Positions 23,701-32,000 of a DNA stretch of 64,000 nt are shown in pieces (within the stretch, counting starts at the first letter, position 1; every line of letters begins with the position of its first letter). The notes below the pieces were generated by a model, which was given only the letters and a program-made list of their open reading frames with translations, was not told the origin of the DNA and did not search any database. The stretch is from the NCBI GenBank assembly GCA_964017195.1, contig OZ024897.1, forward strand, positions 9,702,951 to 9,766,950, written 5' to 3'. The DNA is from Siderastrea radians. Taxonomy: Eukaryota; Cnidaria; Anthozoa; Scleractinia; Rhizangiidae. The position numbers and the translations under genes are program-made.

Positions 23701-26261
23701 TGGTATCGGTTGCTGTTTTGTAAATAGTACCCACCTTGGCCTGTACAGTTATATAGGACTATCTTTTACCGTTGGACGCACAACGATTCCCTTCAACCAA
23801 CTAAAACAGTAGATAAAAACTCTTTACTCCCTTGACCATATGAAAGCAAAAGAGCATTAAGCAACCTTTTTTTGTGTGCCAAATAAGGCAGTATAGTTGT
23901 CACCGGTCATGTTGTAGTGGAATTATGGGATTCAAATAGTCACGTGACACAAGAGCACGAGGAGCGAGAGTGGGAGGAATCGAAGTTTGGGGATCGAGAT
24001 TGTCAGTCTTGTCAGCGTTTACCTTGTTTACAGTTTACAGTTATAAAGTTGTGTTAGTTCATTCCGCTGTGGTCACTCTTTATTCCCCCGCAAATCCGTC
24101 TACAATGTGGGGGGGGGGGGGGGGGGAAACTCGTTAAGTCTTCGAAGATGAAAACCAAATGATCGGAATCCTTTTTAAAACGTTTGCGTATTGTTGCAAG
24201 ACATTATCACAGTTCTCCTCCCTTACTTTGTTTGAATTGACTTGCAAGTTAGGATTCTTTTGAATTCCTCTTTGCAGTTGTTTGGGTCAGCAATCAACTC
24301 TTTGACGTCACAAAGATACGTCCGTATTTTTGTGACGTCAAAACAGACGTCAGAAATGTCGTTCGTTTTTAACTTGTCGTTCGCCAACCTCGTTCCTAAT
24401 ACCCTGCAAGCAGAGGTTTCTTGGTCGCCCTATCTTCCGGTGGGCGAATAAGTAACTTCAGATTCGCCCGCCGGTACATAGGGCGACCAAGAAACCACTA
24501 CTTGCAGGGTACGTTCCTAATGCTCTTCCACTGTTTGCGAAAACGGGTCTCGTCTCCTTTCTCTATTCAAATGCTCCTTAACGGTTTTTCAACTGATAAT
24601 ACTTGTCGTTGTAAATCAAACTGGATTGTTCGTTTGTTTTTGTTTGCAGTGAACTACCTTCTCATCGAAGCCCTTGAGCGTTACGACTACTTCTTTGGCG
24701 ACAAATTTACGATCGAGTGCCCCACCCGGTCGGGCAACCGTATGCGTCTGCGCGATGTTGCTCTCGAACTGAGCAGGCGCGTGGTGTCTCTGTTTCTAGC
24801 CAATCAGGAGGGACGGAGGCCTTGCCATGGAGATGACGAAAGATACACCTACGACGTATACTGGAACAATCTGGTGTTGTTTTACGAGTACTTCCATCCA
24901 GAAACCGGACGGGGTTGCGGTGCGAGGTGAGCGTGTAAAGAAAGGTTTTTTTATAAAGCGAAACTATCTGGTTTTACCCTTTCATCTTGTGGTGGTGGGC
25001 GCGGTGGTGAAGGCGCTAGCGCCTGGGACTTCAGATCTGAAGGTCGGGTTCGGGTTCGGGTTCGGGTTAGACAAGAAACTTCACCCTACGTTGTCTCTCT
25101 CCACCCAGGTGTATAAAATGGGTTCCGGCGACATACTTCTGGGACTAACCCTGCGATGGACTAGCATCCCATCCAGGGGGGAGTAGCAATACTTTTAGTT
25201 GCCTCATGCTACAGAAACCGGGATAAGCTCCGGCCGTGTGGGCCTCCTTGGCTCGTGTGCGACTTTACCTACCTTTACCTCCTTTCATCTTATAACACAC
25301 ATCACCCCTAGGACTTCGTTACATCTGGACAGCCTCGATTTTTACAGGAGACTTTAGGATTTCACTTTGACTGAAAAGGGAGAATTATATACTGCAGCAT
25401 TTTAGCAGTTCCACAGAAAGGTACTGCTCATTGTCCCAGTTAGTTTTATCTGACACAAGACACGGTTGGAGTCAATACCACAGGAATGTACTGTTCAAAA
25501 ACTTCCGTTTAAATGCTCAAACTTTGGGATTTCATCCACGGACTGAAATGTGAGAGCAACTTTGTACAGCACAATAAACAGCACCACAGGAAAGTACTGC
25601 TCAATTGCTTTCACTTGAATGGTCACACTTTAGGATTTCATCCACGGACTCAAAAGTTAGAATCACTTTGTACAGCATGATAAACAGCACCACAGGAAAG
25701 TACTGCTCAGTTGCTTTCATTTGAATAGTCACACTTTAGGATTTCATCCACAGACTCAAAAGTTAGAATCACCTTGTACAGCATAATAAATAGACTGCGA
25801 GCAGTCTCTCTTTTGCTCTAAAATCCTTGCCGGACGAACGGCAAAGCCACGAGCGCGATATTCGAGCCGCTCTAAAATCCGTGCCTGACGAACAGCAAAG
25901 CCACGAGCGCGATATTCGAGCCGCGAGCCGCGAGTAGTGCGGCGGGAGAGCGAGCGAAGAGCGCCCACGCTACTCGCGGCTTCGCCGCTCGAATATCGCA
26001 CTCGCTTCTTCGCCGCTCGTCCGGCAGGGATTTTAGAGCAAAAGAGAGACTGCTCGCAGTCTACATAATAAACAGAACCACAGGACAGTACTGCTCAGTA
26101 GCTTTCATTTGAATGGTCACAATTTAGGATTTTATCCAAAGTTACAACTGCAATACATGAATGATATCCTTAAAAACCCTGTTTTTTCCCTCATCAGTCA
26201 CCAGACAGGATGGACAGCTCTTGTCAGTCGCCTTCTGGAGAAGTTGGCCAAAAACCGCTGA
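5749..26261 (+). CDS. Cytosol-type glycoside hydrolase family 63 glucosidase, 13 exons
   Basis: Exons: 5749-5927, 7186-7355, 8655-8828, 9326-9651, 10310-10589, 15899-16122, 17104-17372, 18933-19003, 19598-19647, 19956-20321, 21841-22114, 24650-24926, 26198-26261. They sum to 2724 nt, 907 residues plus TGA, with every junction GT-AG and in frame. The N-terminal part has GTVREDYS and [13 protein letters not shown]. The (alpha/alpha)6 barrel has YATWDLAFH, where D456 is the expected general acid of GH63. It also has [25 protein letters not shown] and [11 protein letters not shown]874 aligns with the catalytic base of E. coli YgjK (E727, ENYNP motif). No signal peptide or membrane anchor is seen, unlike ER glucosidase I (MOGS), which is also GH63. 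It should hydrolyse terminal alpha-glucosides; the substrate is unknown. The very long intron 5 hosts a Kelch gene. Family is firm; the exact start and some exon ends are inferred. Confidence 0.9.
6770..6960. other. Intron 1 of the GH63 gene: G-rich tract, nothing else recognised
   Basis: Intron 1 (5928-7185) contains a G-rich run near 6810-6830 and short repeats of GTGGGTAGACAC / TATCTACCCAC type at 7048-7136. No gene or complete element is recognised. Confidence 0.4.
7835..7935. repeat. Purine (G/A)-rich low-complexity tract
   Basis: A strongly G/A-biased stretch in GH63 intron 2 with an uninterrupted G run near 7844-7858. The rest of the intron, including 8280-8620, looks like degraded repeat sequence. 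Confidence 0.7.
9690..10020. repeat. G-run and C-rich low-complexity sequence in GH63 intron 4
   Basis: A G run at about 9698-9712 is followed by CCCCC-rich pyrimidine sequence at 9900-10015. Long open frames here come from base composition and are not genes. Confidence 0.7.
10727..11540. other. Probable degraded repeat in GH63 intron 5
   Basis: This region between GH63 exon 5 and the nested Kelch gene has loosely inverted CCGCGA / TCGCGG motifs near 10940-10965 and 11450-11515, suggesting an old foldback element. I see no gene. Similar TCGCGA-rich sequence occurs at 50890-50960. Confidence 0.4.
11656..11663 (+). promoter_or_regulatory. TATA-box-like motif upstream of the Kelch gene
   Basis: TATATAAA lies 79 bp before the proposed Kelch start codon at 11742. 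It is a good match to a TATA box and would give this nested gene its own promoter inside the GH63 intron. No transcript evidence is available. Confidence 0.45.
11742..14375 (+). CDS. BTB-BACK-Kelch protein (Kelch-like family), nested gene, 2 exons
   Basis: Exon 1 is 11742-12557 (816 nt) and exon 2 is 13461-14375 (915 nt). The GT-AG intron is phase 0 and the product is 576 residues. Residues about 8-125 form a BTB domain with the usual D20 (FIDVRLKVG) and H33 ([18 protein letters not shown]). A BACK domain follows (about 130-240), then degenerate Kelch repeats in exon 2 ([52 protein letters not shown]). Kelch-like proteins of this layout usually recruit substrates to Cullin-3 ubiquitin ligases; the substrate here cannot be predicted. 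The frame is open from an earlier ATG at 11682, but MAETLLSKC starts at the normal distance from the BTB. The gene lies wholly inside GH63 intron 5 on the same strand. Orthology to a specific KLHL was not established. Confidence 0.92.
12558..13460. other. Kelch gene intron, no element recognised
   Basis: A 903-bp GT-AG intron with AAGGGGTG/CCACCCC-rich stretches near 12630-12830. No gene or clear repeat boundary is visible. Confidence 0.5.
14685..14690 (+). terminator. Candidate polyadenylation signal of the Kelch gene
   Basis: AATAAA about 310 bp after the Kelch stop codon, the first good signal on this strand. Inferred from motif and position only. Confidence 0.45.
15199..15393. repeat. 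Imperfect foldback element
   Basis: The left arm (GTGTATATCGAACTATGATG, then GGAAGTTTGGAGAGCACGAG) is mirrored on the right by CTCTTCAAACTTCCCACATA and ACTCGATATACGCAC. An internal copy of GGGAAGTTTGGAGAACACG lies at 15283-15301. It lies in GH63 intron 5, after the Kelch gene. Confidence 0.7.
16500..16740. repeat. Diverged repeat with GGCACACCGT...TTGTGTACC motif twice
   Basis: GGCACACCGTACCTTGTGTACC-like blocks at about 16519-16540 and 16670-16692 flank a 130-bp segment in GH63 intron 6. Probably a fragment of a dispersed element; its ends were not defined. Confidence 0.4.
17483..17695. mobile_element. MITE, family A (TTAACCCTTTAAGCCCC ends)
   Basis: About 210 bp with inverted ends TTAACCCTTAAAGCCCCAAT and GGGGCTCAGAGGGTTAA. 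Related copies lie at 56071-56283, 58127-58327 and 62642-62851. No coding potential. In GH63 intron 7. Confidence 0.8.
18058..18622. mobile_element. Non-autonomous element with CAACCCTCGG ends
   Basis: The left end is TCAACCCTCGGGCGTAAAGG, and the right end GTACGTCCGAGGGTTAA is its inverse. The G/C-run sequence near 18548-18592 pairs with CCCCCCATAAGG near the left end. About 565 bp, no coding potential, in GH63 intron 7. Confidence 0.65.
18623..18732. repeat. Short tandem repeat, about three units of 36-45 bp
   Basis: The motif TTTCAGTTGGTCATATG and its variants (TCAATTGGTCATAGGAAAG, CTCAGTTGGTCATATGAGAA) recurs three times with intervening ATCGACAATCAAC-type spacers. Confidence 0.75.
19128..19411. 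mobile_element. Composite double-foldback element, copy 1
   Basis: Two inverted-repeat units lie back to back. One is bounded by CAATAGAGTTCTTCTGTC and GACAGAAGAACTCTATTG (19128-19267). The other runs from GCAACGCTAAATTATGAGCG to CAAAATTTAGCGTTGTAC (19276-19411). The same composite occurs in the opposite orientation at 55190-55507. In GH63 intron 8. Confidence 0.8.
20461..21006. mobile_element. MITE-like element with CCGTATTTACTCGAATAAG ends
   Basis: 546 bp. Ends CCGTATTTACTCGAATAAG and CATTCGAGTAAATACGG are inverted copies, each extending into GCGCCGC-rich sequence. TA flanks both sides (20459-20460, 21007-21008), consistent with a TA target duplication. No coding potential. In GH63 intron 10. 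Confidence 0.8.
21641..21773. mobile_element. Short MITE with GGGGCAGGATTCACAAAG ends
   Basis: 133 bp. Left GGGGCAGGATTCACAAAGC and right CTTCGTGAATCCAGCCCC are inverted, followed inwards by GTCCTAAG / CTTAGGA. It ends about 68 bp before GH63 exon 11. Confidence 0.75.
22127..23515. repeat. Diverged inverted pair rich in GGGTATCCC / TACCCAAATCAC
   Basis: Sequence at 22135-22255 (GTTTTGGGTATCCCCGTACC) is echoed, largely inverted, at 23361-23515, where TACCCAAATCACTAGGG occurs several times. The intervening 1.1 kb in GH63 intron 11 shows no gene. It may be an old transposon about 1.4 kb long with degenerate ends. Confidence 0.5.
23622..23669. repeat. Perfect 18-bp inverted repeat (hairpin)
   Basis: GTACAGCCGCCCGCTCTC at 23622-23639 is the exact complement of GAGAGCGGGCGGCTGTAC at 23652-23669, with a 12-nt spacer. 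It may be the fused ends of a larger excised element. No function assigned. Confidence 0.9.
24108..24126. repeat. Long G homopolymer run
   Basis: About 18 uninterrupted G residues in GH63 intron 11. Similar but shorter runs occur near 7844, 9698, 43280 and 52911. Confidence 0.9.
24400..24511. mobile_element. 112-bp MITE with 9-bp target duplication
   Basis: Inverted ends TACCCTGCAAG and CTTGCAGGGTA continue into GGTTTCTTGGTCGCCCTAT and its complement. The 9-bp CGTTCCTAA lies directly outside both ends (24391-24399 and 24512-24520). A 9-bp duplication is typical of Mutator-like elements. It is close to GH63 exon 12 (starts 24650). Confidence 0.88.
24990..25270 (+). mobile_element. Probable tRNA-derived SINE
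   Basis: A GGTGGTGGGCGCGGTGG head-like start is followed by a (GGGTTC)n stretch at 25047-25068, a conserved block CCTGCGATGGACTAGCATCC and a tail in ACCTACCTTTACCT repeats. The GGACTAGCATCCCATCC block is shared with 2022-2037. The head does not fold into a convincing tRNA, so SINE status is inferred from layout. Confidence 0.55.
25330..26150. repeat. Satellite-like tandem array, about 105-115 bp units
   Basis: Units contain CACAGGAAAGTACTGCTCA, TTTGAATGGTCACACTTTAG and GGATTTCATCCACGGACTCA. Copies start near 25410, 25510, 25590 and 25690, with a further one after 26072. The array is interrupted by the element at 25791-26063. The units match the inside of family B MITEs (27251-27464, 37708-37904), so the array looks like an amplified internal MITE segment. 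In the last GH63 intron. Confidence 0.85.
25791..26063. mobile_element. 273-bp MITE with 9-bp target duplication
   Basis: Ends TAGACTGCGAGCAGTCTCTC and GAGAGACTGCTCGCAGTCTA are inverted, continuing through CTCTAAAATCC / GGATTTTAGAG. The 9-bp CATAATAAA flanks both sides (25782-25790, 26064-26072). The middle holds a GCTCGAATATCGC palindrome. Mutator-like by duplication length. It is inserted in the satellite array. Confidence 0.92.
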
Positions 26262-26448
26262 CAACAACCAATGGAGTTACGTGGTGCCAAAAGAGCCCAG
26301 GCTTTGTGCAGTTTTTGTTCCAAAGTTTTGACAATAGAATTTTGATATCCAGTTTTTTTTCTTTTGAAAGACTGCTTCGATCAGAGTTATAAGATGTTTA
26401 TAATTATAATTAGAATGTACTACTGTTAGTTTAGTTATAGCTGTATTT

Positions 26449-26454
26449 ATTAAA
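26449..26454 (+). terminator. Candidate polyadenylation signal of the GH63 gene
   Basis: ATTAAA about 190 bp after the GH63 stop codon at 26259-26261. Motif and position only. Confidence 0.4.
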
Positions 26455-26459
26455 TGTAA

Positions 26460-28446
26460 TGGCAAAGAGTAGAAATTTTTTTTATTTTCTATTTAGGTAC
26501 CCTTTTGGTTAAGTAATGTTATGCGAAGTTGTTACATACTTGTTAAAAGTTGTTGGCATTTTCTTTAACTGGAATATAATATCAAGTAAGAAAACGCATC
26601 GATCAGTTATGACTTGGTGGAGGGTTACTGTCGAAATTGTGTTCATGTTTTTTTATTTGTTTTACTGATTTTTTTTCTTTTTTTTTGATGTGCTGAGCTC
26701 TACATTGACCCAAGGTTTTTAAGTTCTGACTGAGTGATTCAGTGAGATATAAATTTTTTTTCCGGGTCTGTTGATCAGTTTTACGTCACGATTTGACAAA
26801 TCTTGTGCGTCACTGGTTAATATAATTCAATTTTTTGTTCATTAGCAATCCAACCTGGCTAACCTCCACCGCTCGGTGGATGCGTTACTCACTTTCAACA
26901 CTATTTAGTCATTCATTATTATGACTGAACGAGGTTAACAGAAGCCAGACAAGTACGCCTGGTGTACCATTTTTTAGACTGAAATTTGTACTTGTCTTTG
27001 TATTTTACCAGTATGAACAATATATTCGATGAAATGCCATTTGATACTAACAAGCAATTACTGTAGTTCTAGGTAGATAATATTGTTACATTTTGCCCTA
27101 GTTAACCCAAACCTCCCGCTAACTCAAAGTGAATTTTTTCTCCCTTCAGGTCATTTTCTTTATAATTTTACCCTCGATAACTCGTACCTTGTTTGTCAAA
27201 ATGCCATAACGTCGACTTAATTTTGAAACAAAATTGAGCAGCATGTATTATTAACCCTTTCACTCCCAAGAGTGCCTAAAACCAAAATTCAAGACAAATC
27301 TCAAATTTAATTTTTGTAAAATACGTAGATACAAATAGTACCGTGTGAAAGTACTGCTGAAGAGGTTTCATTTGAATGGTCACACCATAGGATTTCGTCC
27401 ACAGACTCAGAAGTTAGAATCACCTTAATGTCTCCATAACTGACTCCGGGAGTGAACGGGTTAAAGTGCCTAACTGGTGTTATTTTCAATTTCTTTGGTT
27501 TCTTGACGTTGTGTTACCCTAAACGTGTCATGTGATAAGTGTTGTCAACAGGAATTCCATCCCTCGATAACTTGAAACCTTCTTAATTTCCCTTGAAGCT
27601 TCGAGTTGTCGGAAGTCCACTGTAGTTAAGAATAGTTAACCATATTTACTAACATATATGTTTAAACCACCAAGATCTAATTTATTAAGAACACTTTTTC
27701 TCTCAAAGGGGAATAGATTTAACTTTCACTTTCGGTTTGTGCGTGTCTCGTATTTCATACTGTACTATTGGAAACAGGTTTGCAAAGATGGACGATGTGT
27801 TGACTGCCTATTAGGCTTTAAATTTAATGCCACATCGGGAAGATCGAACTTTGGAAAGAGTAAAACTAGTTTTCACAACATAAAAGCAGTTTGCCCGAGA
27901 AAATAAGTAGCTGTTCTTTTCCCTTTTATCTAGCAAAAGCCTTATTAAAAATAAGAAGTTTGGAAACCGGCTTCAGTGTTTTTGTTTTAGATGATAAGGT
28001 AGTGTCCGCATTAACCGTTTTCAGTTGATTGGATTGTTTGATCTATTTATTTTCTTAAGAAAATAAGTAGCTGTTCTTTTCCCTTTTATCCAGCAAAAGC
28101 CTAATTAAAAATAACAAGTTTGGAAAAATTTGTTTCCTAAACGTCGGTGTTTTTGTATATAAGATCGTGTCAGCATTAACCGTTTTCGGATGGTTGGGTT
28201 GTTTGAGTTCATTTGGTTTCCATTAGACTGGTTGACCAACGTTGTTTCTTGTAATCGGCACTTTAATTAAGTCGACAAAGAACACGAAGAAACAGTCGCG
28301 TTAAGTCCACGGGCGTTTTACGGTATCAACTTGTAAGTTGATATAATAAAATTTAGCGCAGTGAGTGCGGATGTTTCAGGCGTGAAAAAAGTTTTTTACC
28401 GGAGGATAGTGGCGCACAAAATACTGTAAGCAACAAAGCAGGGTCG
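26460..28446. other. Convergent intergenic region between the GH63 gene and CABIN1
   Basis: AT-rich sequence between two converging 3' ends. It contains a family B MITE (27251-27464) and a direct repeat at 27898-27965 and 28059-28125 (GAAAATAAGTAGCTGTTCTT). No gene is recognised. The open frame at 27658-27906 shows no family signature. Confidence 0.55.
27251..27464. mobile_element. MITE, family B (TTAACCCTTTCACTCCCAAG ends)
   Basis: Inverted ends TTAACCCTTTCACTCCCAAG and CCGGGAGTGAACGGGTTAA, about 214 bp. The inside includes GTACTGCTGAAGAGG and GGATTTCGTCCACAGACTCA, shared with the satellite at 25330-26150. A second copy is at 37708-37904. Confidence 0.85.
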
Positions 28447-29004
28447 CTACGCACTACCAGAAGGTCCACTGCCTTCGGTGGAAACCGCACCCTTCGCAGT
28501 AACAGGCGCCACTGGCTCTCCAGCATCTGCAGTTACACCAGTGCTGGAGGGGCCTGATGGGGCTACGTTAGCCTCATGACGGGCAGCATCGTCAAGGGGC
28601 GCAGGGTTGACCTCTTTTTTAACAAGCATTGTATTTTCACTTTCGTGAAGCAAGGTAGCCGAGGCGGGTGCTACTTCTGCCGAGACCCGAACCTCCAGGG
28701 GAGATAACACTTCGGCTGCCTTCGGAACATCTTCAGTAGGAGCTGGTGTTTTGTCCATTGCCTTATTTTTAGACGGCGAATCTTTCGGCAACTCTCTCGG
28801 GGCGTCTTCGAAAGTTTTTGTTGGCTTTTCTGATGAAGGGTCTATTGAACTACTTTCTCGTTTTTTCGTCAGCTGAGGTGACAAGGTTTGTTCTAACGCC
28901 GTCGGAGTAGCTTCAGTATCAGAGCCTGAAGTTAGATCGGGGCCAGTATCCGTTCCCGATGATCCTTTCGGTTGATGCGCAACTGAAGCACTGGATGAAG
29001 AGGC
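28447..29004 (-). CDS. CABIN1: CABIN1 terminal exon, low-complexity tail
   Basis: This last exon encodes 185 residues rich in Ser, Pro, Thr and Ala, beginning [16 protein letters not shown] and ending GSGPSGSA then TAG. It holds neither the acidic ESETDEDDDYMDI end nor the MEF2-binding helix that close the vertebrate protein. Either that tail is absent in this lineage, or an alternative splice reaches a further exon to the left. It converges on the GH63 gene. Confidence 0.85.
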   Translation of the reverse strand, partial: ASSSSASVAHQPKGSSGTDTGPDLTSGSDTEATPTALEQTLSPQLTKKRESSSIDPSSEKPTKTFEDAPRELPKDSPSKNKAMDKTPAPTEDVPKAAEVLSPLEVRVSAEVAPASATLLHESENTMLVKKEVNPAPLDDAARHEANVAPSGPSSTGVTADAGEPVAPVTAKGAVSTEGSGPSGSA

Positions 29005-32000
29005 CTGGAAAAAAAAACGGGTATGTAGAGTCAGTTCACACCAACGTATTATAACTGAGCCGCTGATCATCGGGAAACTGGCACCCTAATTGACTAAACA
29101 GGGGCTATCAGCAGGATACTGTCGAAGGGCTATCAGCCTGTAGTTGCCGGAGATTTAGAAGGGGATCCTCCTTTGGCCTCCTGTAAGAAAAAAGCGCTGG
29201 CGTGATTATTAACGAGCTGGATGAGGGCAGGCTACCTAAATAAAACGTTACGACCAAGTGAATTGTATTTCGTCCCACTTGGTCGAACTCGCGACCTTAA
29301 CAAAACTCGGATGTAAAAATAGAGAATAGAGAAACTTGTCACAGGTTCCGTTATTTACAAGGTTTATATGTAACAGCGGAGCAGTTTTTAATTGCATATC
29401 GAAAGTAATTTACGTTTTCTTTGGCTTTGCTTAATAACCTTCTGTGATTGGATAACAAACTCGCGTCACCTTCTAAACTAATCACAAGTAAAACCAAAAC
29501 CAATTGTCACTCACTCGTGTGCGTTTTCCCGCGCTTGACGCTAGTTACAAGGCATTGTTTTGAGTTCTGATTGGTTGATTGCGTTGTTTACCTCTGTTGT
29601 GATTGGTCAGAGTAATTACTTGGGTTGGTTACACGACACAGTAAGTAGTAAATAGAGGATATTACACGGCGGCGCGAAGATACGAATTTTATTTTCGAGT
29701 GGTAAAAATAATATTTTATGAACGAGCGCAGCGAGTAATTTTCTTTTTATTGTATAGACAAGAGTATTTTTGCACAAACAACAGTGTAAAAGCGAGAAAT
29801 GACGTCATCGGTATCCTCACTACTGAGGATATGGAATATACGCCACTCGATGCCCGAATGTAGTTTCGTATGAACTTTACGAGTGGTCTATTTTCCAGTA
29901 AAACACCCTTGTCTAAATAATAATGAGTAATACCTGAGGCTTGACATACTGCTGACAATACTTCAAGGCTTGCTCCAAAATTGACGAGGACGAGTCTGAA
30001 GTTTCGGTCATTAATTCAAGCGTCTCTCCTGAAGCGGCCTGGGAACAAGAGAGGAGGAAAATTAAGGTCTTTTTAGTCACTGAAATAAGCTTTCTCGGAC
30101 TAGCTTATCTTAAATTCCTCGCTATCTCGCACTAGCCTATGCTCCGACACAGTAGGAAAAGTGAACGTGAAAAACGGGGGAGGAATGCGTGGGGGCTGAG
30201 TAGAGCGGAGCACCCCCTTTTCCCGCCGAAGCACCTTTTTTCCAGATCCCGTGACTTGACAATTCAATCAAAAGCCATTTCCGTTACGCCTCACAACTAG
30301 AAATCACTCACTTTGGAAGCCATAAACATCTCAAAGGCCTTCGTCAGCAAACTTTCAGTCACCTACAAAATGGAGAAAGAAATTAGCTGGGGGCAGTGAC
30401 TCTTCAATAGCACTAAGAGGGTGGCACAGTATCCTTCTTCTACTTTTTCTGACTCTTCTATCAGTTTCTTATGGAAATGAACGAAGATGTAACTGCAACT
30501 ACCACTGTAATACTAATGACTGAGACTGCTTCAAAGTGATGGCGTACCTTTACAGACGGCTCGTATTTTTGACCAGTTTTCCAGCACTCGTACATGTCCA
30601 CAACTAGCTGAGAAAGAGCAGACGTCTCCACCTAAAATAAAAACCGCATCTTGCTATCTAAAAATCATTTCTAAAAATGACGTCAAAAATTAAGGCTATA
30701 ATACCGTAAAAAGCTCTATTAAGCAACCTCTTGTCTGAAATAAGCCCCCCTTTTTGCAGCAAGAAATTTATTACCTCCTCTCTTTCCCTTCACAATCAAA
30801 AGAACAAACCACAGGCAGTACCGGTATCACCGGTACGTTTTTAACGCATCTATCCGAGCACCAATTCACATAGAGTTCTCGCGAGACTTTTGGGAATTTT
30901 TACTCGAGCTACTCTACAAGAATCGTAATTACGGTATGAAAAAAAGGTTACATCAAATGTAACTGACGGAGTGAGGGAGTAGTCGCCTAACCTCCCGAGC
31001 CAGGGGCTCATGTGTAAACACTCGACGTCCAGATCCAATTGGAATTTGGAAATGTTGGTTTTTATGGAGGGAGGAAAACCGGAGTACCCGGAGAAAAACC
31101 CTCGGTGCAAGGACGAGAACCAACAACAAACTCAACCCACATATGTCCCGGGACCGGGAATCGAACCCAGGCCACACAAGTGGACGGCGAGTGCTCTCAC
31201 CACTGCACCATCCCTGCCTGTGGTAATCACCACTATAGTTCTTTATTTACTCAAGTACTGATGAAACGAGTCCCTCTCTCTAAAAGTTCTCTAGAACGTA
31301 GGCCTCCTCTCGGTTAACAACAACAGCAAAAGAATAGGTGCTAATATCTTATTCATTCACATCTTCAAAGAAAGGAAATTCTCTGGACTTGAGCACTTAA
31401 AGGCTATCTCAAAGCAACAAGAAACAACAACAAACACCACCACCAACAACAGGAAAAAAAAGCCAATCCTTTGCTGGCAGATCTCAAGGCAAATTACCCA
31501 CAGACCTTTCAAGACAGAGAATGATGCAGATTCGTGATGAAAATTAGTTAGTCTGTGAAAGCCTTTTTTTGTTCCTCCCCGTTCTTACCGTTCTTCGTTC
31601 TTCGTTCTTCTTACCGTTCTTAACGTTCTTACCGTTCTTACCTTGGGGTCCTGATCAGAGACTCGCACTTTCATTATTTCTAGTGAATACTCAAAAGCCT
31701 GCCAAAAGATTCATGAAAACAAATGATCAAAAGATGCTTAAAAGCAAAGAAAAAAAAAGTTGTGTACGGTCGCCACTTTCATGGAAACCTACTTTGTGAT
31801 TGGCTTAAGATAGAACAAGTTTACGACTGTAAACGGTTACTTGCTCATTTCATTAGAGGAACAGAACGCGAATAAGCAATCTTAAATCCTTGGGAGCAAT
31901 TTATAAAACGTCCATTCTTACCTTTTTGGCTAAATGATGTCTCTCGTTGTCCCTCAAGAATTTTCTGACAAAAAAAACATAGAGGAAAGAGAATGTATAT

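Noticed and set aside
5749..26261. Recent bacterial transfer of the GH63 gene
   Set aside because: Twelve spliceosomal introns and base composition like its surroundings give no sign of recent transfer; an ancient origin cannot be tested here.
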